In this document: in pieces, positions 32,557 through 41,230 of the stretch | How positions within the stretch are numbered: position 1 is the first letter of the stretch | How the letters are laid out: every line of letters starts with the position of its first letter | Source of the DNA: Lactobacillus hamsteri DSM 5661 = JCM 6256 | Lineage (GTDB): Bacteria; Bacillota; Bacilli; Lactobacillales; Lactobacillaceae | Direction of reading: 5' to 3' | NCBI RefSeq assembly: GCF_000615445.1 | Contig: NZ_BALY01000013.1 | Span: forward strand, 1-46,244 | DNA: 46,244 nt | Program-made: the position numbers and the translations under genes | The notes under the pieces: generated by a model | Databases searched by the model: none | What the model saw: the letters and a program-made list of their open reading frames with translations, nothing else | Told to the model about the DNA's origin: nothing

Positions 32557-33339
32557 ATGTTTTTTGCCATGACGTTTGATGCGCCAGAAGTGGAATAAAA
32601 TAGTTAAACCTAAAACCGCGAAAACAATGATGGCAAAAGCAGTGTTTGGCATTTCATAATGAAGCGGTGGGAGAGCCAATAGAAGTTTTAAGGCAATAAT
32701 GCCAATAAGAACGTAAGCCATTGGTTGAAGTTCAGGGATGATTTCCATGAGCTTAATAATAATTTCGGCTACGCCTCTCATGCATAAGATTCCGATCATT
32801 CCACCGATTAAAACAACAACTGGATTGTCAGAAACAGCTAAGGCAGCTAATACGGAGTCAATTGAGAAAACGATATCCATTGATTCGATTGAAATAACTG
32901 TTCGCCAGAAAAGAGAAAGTACATGCTTTCTCTTTTTTTTGCCTTTATGACGAGCTTCTTCACGTTCTTCTTTTTCTTTTTCACGTTCTGCAGCTTGCTT
33001 AGGGTGACGTTGGTCATAGAAAAATTTGAAGCAAAGGTAAAATAAATAGATACTGCCGGCTAATTTAATTTCCCAAAAATTAATTAAGTAAGTACCAATT
33101 CCAATAACAATAAACCGGAATAAGTATGCGCCCCATAATCCGTATAAAAGTGACTTTTCCTTTTCGGCCTTAGTAGGTAAAACTTGTGTCTGTGCAGCTA
33201 ACACTACGGCATTATCTACTGATAGCAAACATTCCATAATGATCAAAGTAAGAATGATCATCCAATCTTTGCCGCTAGTAAGAACGTGTCCCCAATTTTG
33301 AAAATCAAAAAAAGGGGCATACATTTTAATAATTGCCAT
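32551..33339 (-). CDS. TerC family integral membrane protein
   Basis: 262 residues with about seven hydrophobic segments and a Lys/Glu-rich cytoplasmic loop (about 115-137, KEKEEREEARHKGKKKRKH). SVDNAVVLAAQ and FSIDSVLAAL with conserved acidic residues in the membrane are the TerC signature. TerC proteins have been linked to metal (manganese) export to extracytoplasmic enzymes, which would suit many transferases at the cell surface, but this is inferred. It overlaps the end of ogt by 14 bases. Confidence 0.9.
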   Translation of the reverse strand: MAIIKMYAPFFDFQNWGHVLTSGKDWMIILTLIIMECLLSVDNAVVLAAQTQVLPTKAEKEKSLLYGLWGAYLFRFIVIGIGTYLINFWEIKLAGSIYLFYLCFKFFYDQRHPKQAAEREKEKEEREEARHKGKKKRKHVLSLFWRTVISIESMDIVFSIDSVLAALAVSDNPVVVLIGGMIGILCMRGVAEIIIKLMEIIPELQPMAYVLIGIIALKLLLALPPLHYEMPNTAFAIIVFAVLGLTILFHFWRIKRHGKKHL

Positions 33340-33841
33340 GCAAATAACTCTTTTCTAAATTAATTAAACGTAATTTTTCTTTTGCACCTAAACGATATCC
33401 ACCAATTTTACCATTAGACATAATTATCCGATGGCACGGAATAACAATTAATACAGGATTTAATGCCACAGCGTGTGCAACAGCACGAACAGAACGTGCA
33501 TTATCAAGCGAGGCAGCTATGTCACCATAACTAACTGTTGTTCCGTAAGGAACTCTGGTAACCATTTCAAGAACTCCTCGTTGAAATGGTGTTCCAAAAC
33601 TTGAAATATCGATTGGTAAATCAAACTTTTGTCTTTTTCCAGAAAAATATTCTTTTAATTCTTTTACATAAGGCTTTAACCGTTCAGGATCACGAATAAG
33701 CATGCGGTTTGGATAATAGCTGTAAATAGAAATTCCTTGATCATTTTTAACGCCTACGTAAGCCAAGCCGTCGCGTGTTGCCGCTAAAACGTAAGTCCAA
33801 GGCGCAATTTCTACATTATCATAGTAGAGTATTTCATCCAT
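33326..33841 (-). CDS. ogt: Methylated-DNA-protein cysteine methyltransferase
   Basis: 171 residues from the ATG at 33841, preceded by GGTGAGGA; upstream codons in the frame lack such a site. The active site is IPCHRII with acceptor Cys136, and the DNA-binding part has FQRGVLEMVTRVPYGTTVSYGDIA and SVRAVAHAVALNP. The protein takes the methyl group from O6-methylguanine onto its cysteine and is used once. It is translated just before terC. Confidence 0.93.
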   Translation of the reverse strand: MDEILYYDNVEIAPWTYVLAATRDGLAYVGVKNDQGISIYSYYPNRMLIRDPERLKPYVKELKEYFSGKRQKFDLPIDISSFGTPFQRGVLEMVTRVPYGTTVSYGDIAASLDNARSVRAVAHAVALNPVLIVIPCHRIIMSNGKIGGYRLGAKEKLRLINLEKSYLHGNY

Positions 33842-33902
33842 TATCCTCACCACCCTAAAAAAATTTAAATTACAGAATAACAAGTATATAAATTGATTTC
33901 AA

Positions 33903-34607
33903 TTATAATTTATCAAATACATCAATAGCATCATCGATAATTGCGTTGATTCCCGAAGCAGGAATTTCCGTCTTATTAATAGCCCAAACTTTTGCTTGCG
34001 GATTTTTATAAGCTAAAAGCTGAGCAAATGGATAGACGACAAAGCTTGTCCCTGAAATAATAACTAAATCAGATTTTTGCATTGCTTCTACCGATCTATT
34101 CAAATTTTCTGGATTAATAGCTTCCCCGTATAAAACAATTCCAGGGCGAATAATTCCACCACAATTTTTATGCTGGTAGCTTTGACTGTATTCTTCGTAT
34201 GAGACAGGCTTATTACACTTAGGACAATGAATGTCATATAAATTGCCATGAAATTCGATGACATTTTTATTTCCTGCTCTACTATCTAGTCTATCAATAT
34301 TTTGAGTAATTAACGTTCCTTTTTTATTACATATTTTGGCAATCTTTTCATGAATAATATTAGGTTTAGCATTAGGAAAGTACATATTGTTCATGACAAA
34401 ATTGTGGAAAAATTTAGGACGATTGAATAGTGTTTCAGCACTTAGAATTGTTTCAGGACTTTCTGAAACACCATTGTAGATTCCGCTTTTTGAACGATAG
34501 TCAGGAATTCCTGAGTGAGTAGAAACTCCTGCTCCGGTTAAAAATACAACATGTTTAGCATTATTAAGATCATTTTTTAAAGCTATAATTTCATCTGAAT
34601 TGTCCAC
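33903..34607 (-). CDS. Sir2 family NAD-dependent protein deacylase
   Basis: 234 residues. The NAD site is GAGVSTHSGIPDYRSKSGIY, then TQNIDRL, the catalytic histidine in EFHGNLYD, and GIVLYGEAINPE. The zinc ribbon is unusual: CPKC is present, but the second half is HKNCGG with one cysteine, where the family usually has two. The protein probably removes acetyl or other acyl groups from lysine. It is transcribed alone, divergently from a membrane protein gene. Confidence 0.9.
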   Translation of the reverse strand: MDNSDEIIALKNDLNNAKHVVFLTGAGVSTHSGIPDYRSKSGIYNGVSESPETILSAETLFNRPKFFHNFVMNNMYFPNAKPNIIHEKIAKICNKKGTLITQNIDRLDSRAGNKNVIEFHGNLYDIHCPKCNKPVSYEEYSQSYQHKNCGGIIRPGIVLYGEAINPENLNRSVEAMQKSDLVIISGTSFVVYPFAQLLAYKNPQAKVWAINKTEIPASGINAIIDDAIDVFDKL

Positions 34608-34661
34608 TATTTACACTCTTTCTCTTAAAAACGTCTATTAAATTAATTATAGAGCGCAATT

Positions 34662-34670
34662 TGATATAAT
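34662..34670 (+). promoter_or_regulatory. Extended -10 promoter of the 160-residue membrane protein gene
   Basis: TGATATAAT is a perfect extended -10 (TGN plus TATAAT), with no clear -35 box, about 33 bases before the start codon. Confidence 0.55.
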
Positions 34671-34702
34671 GGATGGAAGATGATTAGAGAGGAAAAATAG
34701 AA

Positions 34703-35185
34703 ATGCAGGATTCTTTTTATAGCATTATCAATATATTATTGCTTGTCTATGCTTGTTATAGTTGGTATTGGCAAGCAAAATTAGAATTGCGAGGAAAATA
34801 TCGCATTTCTATTTTGATTTGGACGCTTATAATTATTTGGCTAGGCTTTAGCTGGAATTATTTTGAAAAAAGCGATACGGGAATAAATATTTTCTTAGCC
34901 TTACTTTTATTAATCAGTATTATTGACGGATATACAGGTTTTGCATCAAAGAGAATAGTTGTTTCAGGATACTTTAAAAGAACAGTTTCATATTCTGAAG
35001 TTGAAAGTCTTCTTTTGTTAAAAATTAATGGCTTAAAAAAGCCAACTGTTGCCTGTATCATGGGGACTTCAAAAGGCAGACAATATTATTTACGCTTTAA
35101 TGCGGATGTTAACCAAGTATTGGGCGTTTTAAAACAACATATGGATCACAACATTCGTGTAGAAGTACGAGAATTACAAAAATAG
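34703..35185 (+). CDS. Putative membrane protein, 160 residues
   Basis: Three hydrophobic segments (about 5-24, 33-50, 60-77) are followed by a soluble domain that looks like a small bacterial PH-like fold (RIVVSGYFKRTVSYSEVESLLLL ... YYLRFNADVNQVLGVLKQHM). The reading frame, the promoter and the terminator support a real gene. I do not know its function. Confidence 0.72.
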   Translation: MQDSFYSIINILLLVYACYSWYWQAKLELRGKYRISILIWTLIIIWLGFSWNYFEKSDTGINIFLALLLLISIIDGYTGFASKRIVVSGYFKRTVSYSEVESLLLLKINGLKKPTVACIMGTSKGRQYYLRFNADVNQVLGVLKQHMDHNIRVEVRELQK

Positions 35186-35215
35186 CCTAGGGATTAACCT
35201 AAGGCTATTTTTTGG
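35178..35215. terminator. Bidirectional terminator between membrane protein gene and cls
   Basis: AATAGCCTAGG pairs with CCTAAGGCTATT (one bulged A) with T runs on both sides, between convergent genes. Confidence 0.85.
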
Positions 35216-35218
35216 TTG

Positions 35219-36676
35219 CTATAAAATTGGCGAAAGCATTCTAGAAACTCTCTGTAAAAAGCGTAGCCAGCGTCCTTGTTTTTGAATCATTTCCTTCGTA
35301 AGTAGAGTAGATTGCTGCATATCTTTTTTGAAAGAATCAGCCATTTTTTTATTGAAATTTTTATCGTAGAAGACAGCGATATCTTCAAAATTAAGATCAT
35401 AAGAACGATAATCTTGATTCATTGATCCAACTGTAGAATAAAGATTATCGACAATTGTTGTTTTAGCGTGAATAAAACCATTATTGTAAATATAGATTTT
35501 TACGCCGTAACGGGTGAGTTCGTTGGCATACCACTGTGTTGCGCGATAAATGAATGGATGGTCAGGCATGCAAGGAATCATGATTCGCACGTCAACTCCA
35601 GACAAAGCGATTGTTTGCAATGCAGCAAAAACGGCGTCGTCAGGGATGAGATATGGCGTTTGAATCCATAATCTTTTTCTAGCTAATAGCATCAAGCGCA
35701 TGACCCCGTTACGCAAATATGGTTCATAACGATCTGGGCCATCAGATACAATTTGCGTTGAAACGCAGTCCTCAGTGATTTGATTTTCATCTAAATCTGG
35801 GAAAAATAGGCTGTTATAGGTGATAACGTCAGTGTTTTTTCTGATTGATGCATTCCAGTCCATTACAAAGCGTTCTTGTAAAAAGAGCGAAGCAGAACCA
35901 ACGATACGCACCTGGCTGTCGCGCCAATAACCGAATTTCTTTTTTCTTCCTAAATATTGATCACCAATATTGAAGCCACCTGTCCATGAAATCTTTCCAT
36001 CGACAACAACGATTTTTCTGTGCAAATGATAGTTAATACGATATCTCGTAATCATGTTGCGTGACGTTACGAATGGTAAAACTTTACCGCCAGCGTCGCG
36101 CAGTTGATCAAACCATTTTTTAGTAGCCCCCATTGATCCCCAAGCGTCATAGAGAACATGAACTTTTACGCCTTGTTTTGCCTTTTGGATAAGCAATTCA
36201 AGAATTTCGTTGCCGATTTGATCATTATAAAAAGTATAAAACTCTACATTTACAGTTTTTTTGGCACGTTTGATATCACGAATCATACCATCGAACATTT
36301 CGCGTCCGTCAGTATAAAGTCTTACTAAATTATTCTTGGTTAGCGGTACTTCACCGTTTTTATTAAAAAAATTGACAGCAATTTCACCTTTATTTGAAGT
36401 ATCTGAAGGACTGATTTTTCTCGGGGCTTTGTCAATTTCTTTTAAAACATTTTGTAATCCAAGGTGATGCTGGCGATTAATGGCAAAAATATCTTCTTGT
36501 GAAATTCCTCTTCCGAAGAAAGCGTATAAAGTTAAGCCTAAAGCCGGCAGTACTAATAAAATAATCAACCAAGCCCATGTTGTTGAAACTGAGCGTCGTC
36601 TGTGAAAGACAATGTAAAAGGCTAAAATGGTGTTAGTAATGACAATAACGCGCCAAAGATCGTGGAGCCAGATCAC
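35219..36676 (-). CDS. cls: Cardiolipin synthase
   Basis: 485 residues, GTG start behind AGGGGG. Two N-terminal membrane segments (about 8-25 and 33-53) and two PLD half-sites: HLHRKIVVVDGKISWTGGFNIGD and FIHAKTTIVDNLYSTVGSMN. Both HXKX4D motifs are intact. It joins two phosphatidylglycerol molecules to make cardiolipin and glycerol. It is the second gene after a DUF915 hydrolase gene, 18 bases apart, forming an envelope-linked pair. Confidence 0.95.
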   Translation of the reverse strand: MIWLHDLWRVIVITNTILAFYIVFHRRRSVSTTWAWLIILLVLPALGLTLYAFFGRGISQEDIFAINRQHHLGLQNVLKEIDKAPRKISPSDTSNKGEIAVNFFNKNGEVPLTKNNLVRLYTDGREMFDGMIRDIKRAKKTVNVEFYTFYNDQIGNEILELLIQKAKQGVKVHVLYDAWGSMGATKKWFDQLRDAGGKVLPFVTSRNMITRYRINYHLHRKIVVVDGKISWTGGFNIGDQYLGRKKKFGYWRDSQVRIVGSASLFLQERFVMDWNASIRKNTDVITYNSLFFPDLDENQITEDCVSTQIVSDGPDRYEPYLRNGVMRLMLLARKRLWIQTPYLIPDDAVFAALQTIALSGVDVRIMIPCMPDHPFIYRATQWYANELTRYGVKIYIYNNGFIHAKTTIVDNLYSTVGSMNQDYRSYDLNFEDIAVFYDKNFNKKMADSFKKDMQQSTLLTKEMIQKQGRWLRFLQRVSRMLSPIL

Positions 36677-36694
36677 AATTTTCCCCCTAACTTC

Positions 36695-37633
36695 TTATTT
36701 CTTTATGCCAATAAATTTGTCAACAATGTCGATTACAAAAGGATTGTCATGCATCCAACTATGTTCGGCATATTTTTCGCCCCGGATTTCAACTTCTTGA
36801 TAAAAATGTGCTTGCGGAGCCAGAATGTAGCGAATACTTTTGGCGGAAACAACAGAGATGAATTTATCAGTATTCGTATCGTCCAGAACGTTGCCGTAAA
36901 TATTTAAAACAGAAATATTGGAATTAAATCTTTTTCGTCTAAATAAAAGATATAGATAATGCGGGTTCATAACTGATGGGCGACCTTTTTCGTTCAACAC
37001 GTTAACATTAGGAATATCGCCTAAGTAAGTTACACCATCAAAAGGTCCGGCAATAAATGCACATTTGTTGAGATGCGGAAAACTTTTTTGCCAGGAATGT
37101 TTCATTTCTGTTCGAATTACGCAAGGACAGGCGAGTGAATGGGCAACAGCTGTATAGGTTTTGAAATGGTAACGTTTGGATAAAAACGGTAAGACAAAGC
37201 TTAAATAATAATCAATGCCATAGATGCCGACAATACGCTGACGAAAAGCGATTTGGATAATCGGTTGCTTGTCGCCGGTCCATGTACCTTCAAGCCGAAA
37301 ATTTCCAAAGAGATCAACAGTTACTTTCAAAAATTTGTCTGCTTGCTTGTGTGTGTCCTTTAATGCTTGATCAACCATAACTTTGGTTGTATAGTCACCG
37401 CCGCGAAAACCATGGAAGTAAATAATAGGAATTTGTTCAAAGTTGCCTTTTTTCTTTTCAACAGTTACATGATCTTCAATGTGTTTTCTATGCATGCGCA
37501 AAAAGATACGAGTAGGGGCAAAACTAGCGATTAATCCTAAAGAAATCATGTTGAAAAGGCTAGGTTCCTGCCATAAATTGTGTTTACGATTTTTTTCAGC
37601 TTCTTCAGCATATTTTTTAGAATTGAAAAACAT
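36695..37633 (-). CDS. DUF915-type alpha/beta hydrolase
   Basis: 312 residues. PIIYFHGFRGGDYTT is the oxyanion loop, AVAHSLACPCVI the nucleophile elbow (Ser where usually GHSXG, here AHSLA), and HSWMHDNPFVIDIV contains the histidine. A hydrophobic N-terminal segment (about 29-46) could be an anchor. The family is of unknown esterase/lipase-like role at the envelope. It is first in the transcript with cls. Confidence 0.85.
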   Translation of the reverse strand: MFFNSKKYAEEAEKNRKHNLWQEPSLFNMISLGLIASFAPTRIFLRMHRKHIEDHVTVEKKKGNFEQIPIIYFHGFRGGDYTTKVMVDQALKDTHKQADKFLKVTVDLFGNFRLEGTWTGDKQPIIQIAFRQRIVGIYGIDYYLSFVLPFLSKRYHFKTYTAVAHSLACPCVIRTEMKHSWQKSFPHLNKCAFIAGPFDGVTYLGDIPNVNVLNEKGRPSVMNPHYLYLLFRRKRFNSNISVLNIYGNVLDDTNTDKFISVVSAKSIRYILAPQAHFYQEVEIRGEKYAEHSWMHDNPFVIDIVDKFIGIKK

Positions 37634-37703
37634 AGTTCCACCACCTTTGCATAATAATTCTATTCTAACATTGAACTAAAATATTTAGATGCATCAGAAT
37701 AAC

Positions 37704-37735
37704 AAAAAAGAGCTTGGAGATCCAAACTCTTTTTA
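37704..37735 (-). terminator. Terminator after the DUF1002 gene
   Basis: On the minus strand AGAGTTTGGA pairs with TCCAAGCTCT with a following T run. The A run on the other side means it could act in both directions. Confidence 0.82.
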
Positions 37736-37742
37736 GCTTCTA

Positions 37743-38708
37743 TTACTTAATTACGATTACGCCACCAAATAAATGACTGAAGAAGTTAACAATGCTGTTC
37801 CACAATTGTTGAAGAGCATTTTGATTTTCTGGTGTATTCAATTTATCAAAAATGCCTTTAGCACTGTTTTGAATTCTTTGAGAAAGTGCAGCCGCTTGCT
37901 CCTTGAAGTGGCCATTTTTAAGGGCACCAGAGTCACGAATTTCAATCAAAATATTAACAATTTGATTCTTTTGATTGTTGTTAATAGTGTCACCTAAGTG
38001 GTTGATCTTGATTTGGTTGTTAACAATGTCGCGAATTTGACTGTCAGAAATATTATTGCCGATTTTAGCCATATCGTTTTTAGCACCAGCGACAGCATTA
38101 TTCAATTGAGCATCAGTATAGCCGTCTTTATTCTTGTTTTCCTTGGTAATGCCACTTAAAGTATTCATTTCATCTTGTGCGGCATTAACTTGGCTTTGAT
38201 TTAAAGCATTGCCGTTTTTCGCATAAGCTGCGTAAACGCCGGCTAGTGCGCCCGAACCGTCAATTGGAATTGCACTTGTAACGTAAATATTGGCATCGGT
38301 AATTCCCGCTGTTAAAGCAGCATTTTTATATTGGTTGGCAGTAATTGCTGTGATATTGTTTTTGCCGTTATAGTCAAGAATTTTAACGTTGATTCCTGAA
38401 CCAGAGCTTGTTTTTTGAATCATCGCACTTGACCAAACTCCAGAAGATGTTGTGAAGTTGTCACCGGATGGATTCAAATATTTAACTAGGTCTTCACCTG
38501 TAACTGTAATGGTCTGATAGTTGCTACCGTTTAATGGAGCAGTCAAGGTTTTGATTGTTCCTTGTTTTTGACTATCAGTAAGGGATGTTCCTAATGTAAC
38601 AACAGGGGTTTGATCATCATCGGCATGCACCGTTTTGGTCTCAAAATTACTGAAAAACGCGACCGTGCTGACAAGTAAAATTGTCAAAAATGTAATTGCT
38701 TTTTTCAT
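37743..38708 (-). CDS. Secreted DUF1002 protein
   Basis: 321 residues with a signal peptide (MKKAITFLTILLVSTVAFFSN, cleavage after VHA near residue 29). TPVVTLGTSLTDSQKQG and GALAGVYAAYAKNGNALNQS are the typical DUF1002 start and middle blocks. A hydrophobic stretch at the very C-terminus may be a weak membrane contact. The function is unknown. Lactobacilli often have such an extracellular protein. Own promoter and terminator. Confidence 0.9.
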   Translation of the reverse strand: MKKAITFLTILLVSTVAFFSNFETKTVHADDDQTPVVTLGTSLTDSQKQGTIKTLTAPLNGSNYQTITVTGEDLVKYLNPSGDNFTTSSGVWSSAMIQKTSSGSGINVKILDYNGKNNITAITANQYKNAALTAGITDANIYVTSAIPIDGSGALAGVYAAYAKNGNALNQSQVNAAQDEMNTLSGITKENKNKDGYTDAQLNNAVAGAKNDMAKIGNNISDSQIRDIVNNQIKINHLGDTINNNQKNQIVNILIEIRDSGALKNGHFKEQAAALSQRIQNSAKGIFDKLNTPENQNALQQLWNSIVNFFSHLFGGVIVIK

Positions 38709-38739
38709 GATTTTTATTTTCTCCTTTATATGTAACGCT

Positions 38740-38770
38740 ATTATACTAAACGATTAAATAAAAAGGTCAA
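38740..38770 (-). promoter_or_regulatory. Promoter of the DUF1002 gene
   Basis: On the minus strand TTGACC and TATAAT are 19 bases apart, a little wide; GGAG follows before the start codon. Confidence 0.55.
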
Positions 38771-38839
38771 GCCTTGATTTAAATTTAAGAAGCTTTGTAA
38801 AAGCTTAATTATGGTCAAAATGTATTCCACTACTTTAGA

Positions 38840-38848
38840 TGGTATAAT
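38840..38848 (+). promoter_or_regulatory. Extended -10 promoter of the GT2 gene
   Basis: TGGTATAAT is a perfect extended -10, about 24 bases before the start codon. Confidence 0.6.
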
Positions 38849-38871
38849 GTTAACAATATGGGGGAAAATAT

Positions 38872-39738
38872 ATGTTAGATCAACCTGAATTAACTGTGAT
38901 TATGCCAGTTTACAATATGGAAAAATACTTAGCTAGAGCCTTAGATCATCTAGCTGCACAAAATGATTCCAATTTTAAATTACTAATTGTTAACGATGGT
39001 TCAAAAGATAAAACAAGAGAAATTGCAGAAAGTTATCGTGACAAGTTTCGGTATTTTAGAATAATTAATAAGCCAAATGGTGGCTTATCTGATACTCGTA
39101 ATGTTGGGATGGATAATGTCGATACGCCATACTTTACTTTTCATGATGGCGACGATTGGGTTGATCCTGGTTATACTGCTTATTTTGTACGTGCTTTTCA
39201 TGAACATCCGGAAGCTGCAATGGTTAGTTGTGGCTTTTGGATTGATTATGAAGATAAAAATGGCAAGGATTCAATTCCGGCTACTAAAAAGCCAATTCAT
39301 CGAATGCTTACTAAGGCTCAGACTTATCGTCAAATAGTGAACTTTTTAGGATCGCTATTTTTCAATAAGGCATTTGTATCACCTGTTAAAGGCTATACTT
39401 GGAATAAAGGCTATAAAACTTCTGTTGTTCGTAAGCACAATTTGCGTTTTGTGAAGAAACTTGCCTTTATGGAAGATCAAATTTTTAATGTTAGATATCT
39501 TTCATTAACCGATGGTTTTTACTGTGATAGCGTATCTTTATACCATTATTGGCAACGTAATGACAGCATGGTTCATAACTTTAATTTGAAAATGGTGCCA
39601 GATAATTTCAAAGCAAACTATATTGTTTGGAAAATCATCCTTTCAAGTTTATGGAATGAACATAAGAGGAATTCTCGTCGATCTCAAAGCAATTTGATCA
39701 GTATTGATGAAGGGAATAGTAATGAAAGAAAAGGTTAA
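38872..39738 (+). CDS. Glycosyltransferase family 2 protein
   Basis: 288 residues behind GGGGG. LTVIMPVYNMEKYLARALDHL and LLIVNDGSKDKT are the nucleotide-sugar site; FHDGDDWVDP carries the DXD metal motif; GYTWNKGYKTSVVRK and FMEDQIFNVRYL are further GT2 family blocks. It adds a sugar to an unknown acceptor, perhaps a cell-wall polymer. The stop lies 17 bases inside the next gene, so the two are probably coupled. Confidence 0.92.
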   Translation: MLDQPELTVIMPVYNMEKYLARALDHLAAQNDSNFKLLIVNDGSKDKTREIAESYRDKFRYFRIINKPNGGLSDTRNVGMDNVDTPYFTFHDGDDWVDPGYTAYFVRAFHEHPEAAMVSCGFWIDYEDKNGKDSIPATKKPIHRMLTKAQTYRQIVNFLGSLFFNKAFVSPVKGYTWNKGYKTSVVRKHNLRFVKKLAFMEDQIFNVRYLSLTDGFYCDSVSLYHYWQRNDSMVHNFNLKMVPDNFKANYIVWKIILSSLWNEHKRNSRRSQSNLISIDEGNSNERKG

Positions 39739-40378
39739 TGGAGTTGATCTCTATTATCATAAATTAGGAAAAGGAGCGCCGCTTCTTCTTCTTCATGGTC
39801 ATCACTTAGATGGTGGTATGTTTGATAAAATTATTGCGCCACTTTCGCTGTATTTTACCGTGTACGTGCTTGATATGCGTGGACATGGCTTAAGTAATGG
39901 CGATATTGCGGAACACTATCAAACTGAAGTTGAAGACGTTTATTCTTTTATTAAGCAAGTTGGCATTGAAGGCTGTTGTTGCTTTGGCTTTGATGCTGGT
40001 GGCTTGGTGGCGCTAATGCTTGCTAGTCAACATGCACATGTTTTTAAAAAATTGATCGTTGCTGGAGTTTTCGTTAATGGTGCGGGGATTCGTCCTTACC
40101 ATTATCTAACAGAAGGTTTCCATCGCTTTTTAAGATTAGATCGTGATAGCCGTGTTGAATTAACTGAAAGCTTCATGTCGGAAGATAATTTAAAGAAAAT
40201 TCAGATTCCAACTCTTTGCGTAGTTGGTGAAAAAGATTGGGTTAAAGTTGAACATGTTCGTTGGTATAGTCAATTAATACCTAATGGTCGTTTGATTCTT
40301 ATGCCACGTCAAACCCATGATAGTTACGCAGTTAAAAGCTTGAAGCTTCTTGATTTAATTAAAACTTTTTGCAAATAA
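39722..40378 (+). CDS. Alpha/beta hydrolase with aspartate at the nucleophile position
   Basis: 218 residues from the ATG at 39722, which has GAAGGGA ahead and overlaps the GT2 stop. The fold is typical: LLLLHGHHLDGGMFD oxyanion loop, DMRGHGLSNG, then the nucleophile elbow FGFDAGG, where Asp91 replaces the usual serine, and a late QTHDSY histidine. An Asp nucleophile is the mark of haloalkane dehalogenase and epoxide hydrolase enzymes, but here the rest is too short to tell. Catalysis might also be lost. The cap region is small. Confidence 0.85.
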   Translation: MKEKVNGVDLYYHKLGKGAPLLLLHGHHLDGGMFDKIIAPLSLYFTVYVLDMRGHGLSNGDIAEHYQTEVEDVYSFIKQVGIEGCCCFGFDAGGLVALMLASQHAHVFKKLIVAGVFVNGAGIRPYHYLTEGFHRFLRLDRDSRVELTESFMSEDNLKKIQIPTLCVVGEKDWVKVEHVRWYSQLIPNGRLILMPRQTHDSYAVKSLKLLDLIKTFCK

Positions 40379-40456
40379 TTATAATTGGTATAACTTTCTA
40401 TTATATTGTGATAAAGTACAGTTATAAGGATAAGTTTTAATTAAAGGAGAAAATCA

Positions 40457-41095
40457 ATGGTCAAAGTTGTTGTACTTGGTGCTCATGGAAAAGTAGCACA
40501 AATTGCAGAAAGATTTTTGTTTGCAGACAAAGATGTAGATACTACTTTGTTCTTACGTGATTCAGAACGTATGGCTGATAAAAAGAATGAAGCAACCATT
40601 ATTGATGGTAGTGCAACAGATGCTGCTCAACTTGAAAAGGCAATGAAGGGTCAGGATATCGTTTATGCAAACTTAGGTGGCAAAGATGACATCGACCTTG
40701 AAGCTGAAGCCGTGGTTGAAGCTATGCATAATGCAAATGTAAAGCGTCTTATTTGGATTTCTACTTTGGGAATCTACGATGAAGTTCCAGGCAAATTTGG
40801 TGAATGGAATAAGGAAACTTTAGGCGATTACATTACTGAATATGCCAAGGCAGCTAAGAGAATTGAAGATTCTGATCTTGATTACACCATTATTCGTCCA
40901 ACATGGATGGACGATAAGAATGAAGTTGACTATGAAAAATCCAAGAAGGGTGAACCAATTACAGATACTGAAGTTTCTAGAAAATCAGTTGCTGCTTACG
41001 TTTACCATTTGATTAAGAATCCTAAAGAAGATGTTAAGCAATCAATTGGATTGGGTAAGCCTAATACTGAAGGCGACAAGCCAAGTTGGTATTAA
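40457..41095 (+). CDS. NAD(P)-binding NmrA/SDR-like oxidoreductase
   Basis: 212 residues behind AAAGGAG. VVVLGAHGKVAQIAERFL is a Rossmann start of the GXXGXXX type seen in atypical SDR/NmrA proteins; IVYANLGGKDD, LIWISTLGIYDE and DYTIIRPTWM are the usual later blocks. The classic YXXXK is replaced by YAKAAKRIE. These proteins may reduce a quinone or flavin or sense the redox state; the substrate cannot be told. Confidence 0.87.
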   Translation: MVKVVVLGAHGKVAQIAERFLFADKDVDTTLFLRDSERMADKKNEATIIDGSATDAAQLEKAMKGQDIVYANLGGKDDIDLEAEAVVEAMHNANVKRLIWISTLGIYDEVPGKFGEWNKETLGDYITEYAKAAKRIEDSDLDYTIIRPTWMDDKNEVDYEKSKKGEPITDTEVSRKSVAAYVYHLIKNPKEDVKQSIGLGKPNTEGDKPSWY

Positions 41096-41118
41096 TTAAT
41101 AGCTAATTTAATAAGAAT

Positions 41119-41153
41119 GATTAATCGTTTCTCAATTTAGAGAAGCGATTTTC
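41119..41153 (+). terminator. Terminator after the NmrA-like gene
   Basis: AATCGTTTCTC pairs with GAGAAGCGATT (one G-T pair), followed by a T-rich tail. Confidence 0.85.
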
Positions 41154-41230
41154 TTTTTTACAAGCTTTTATACGCTTTTTTGGTTATAATAGACGTGCAT
41201 ATATATAATTTTTATTTAAAAGAGGTAGCT

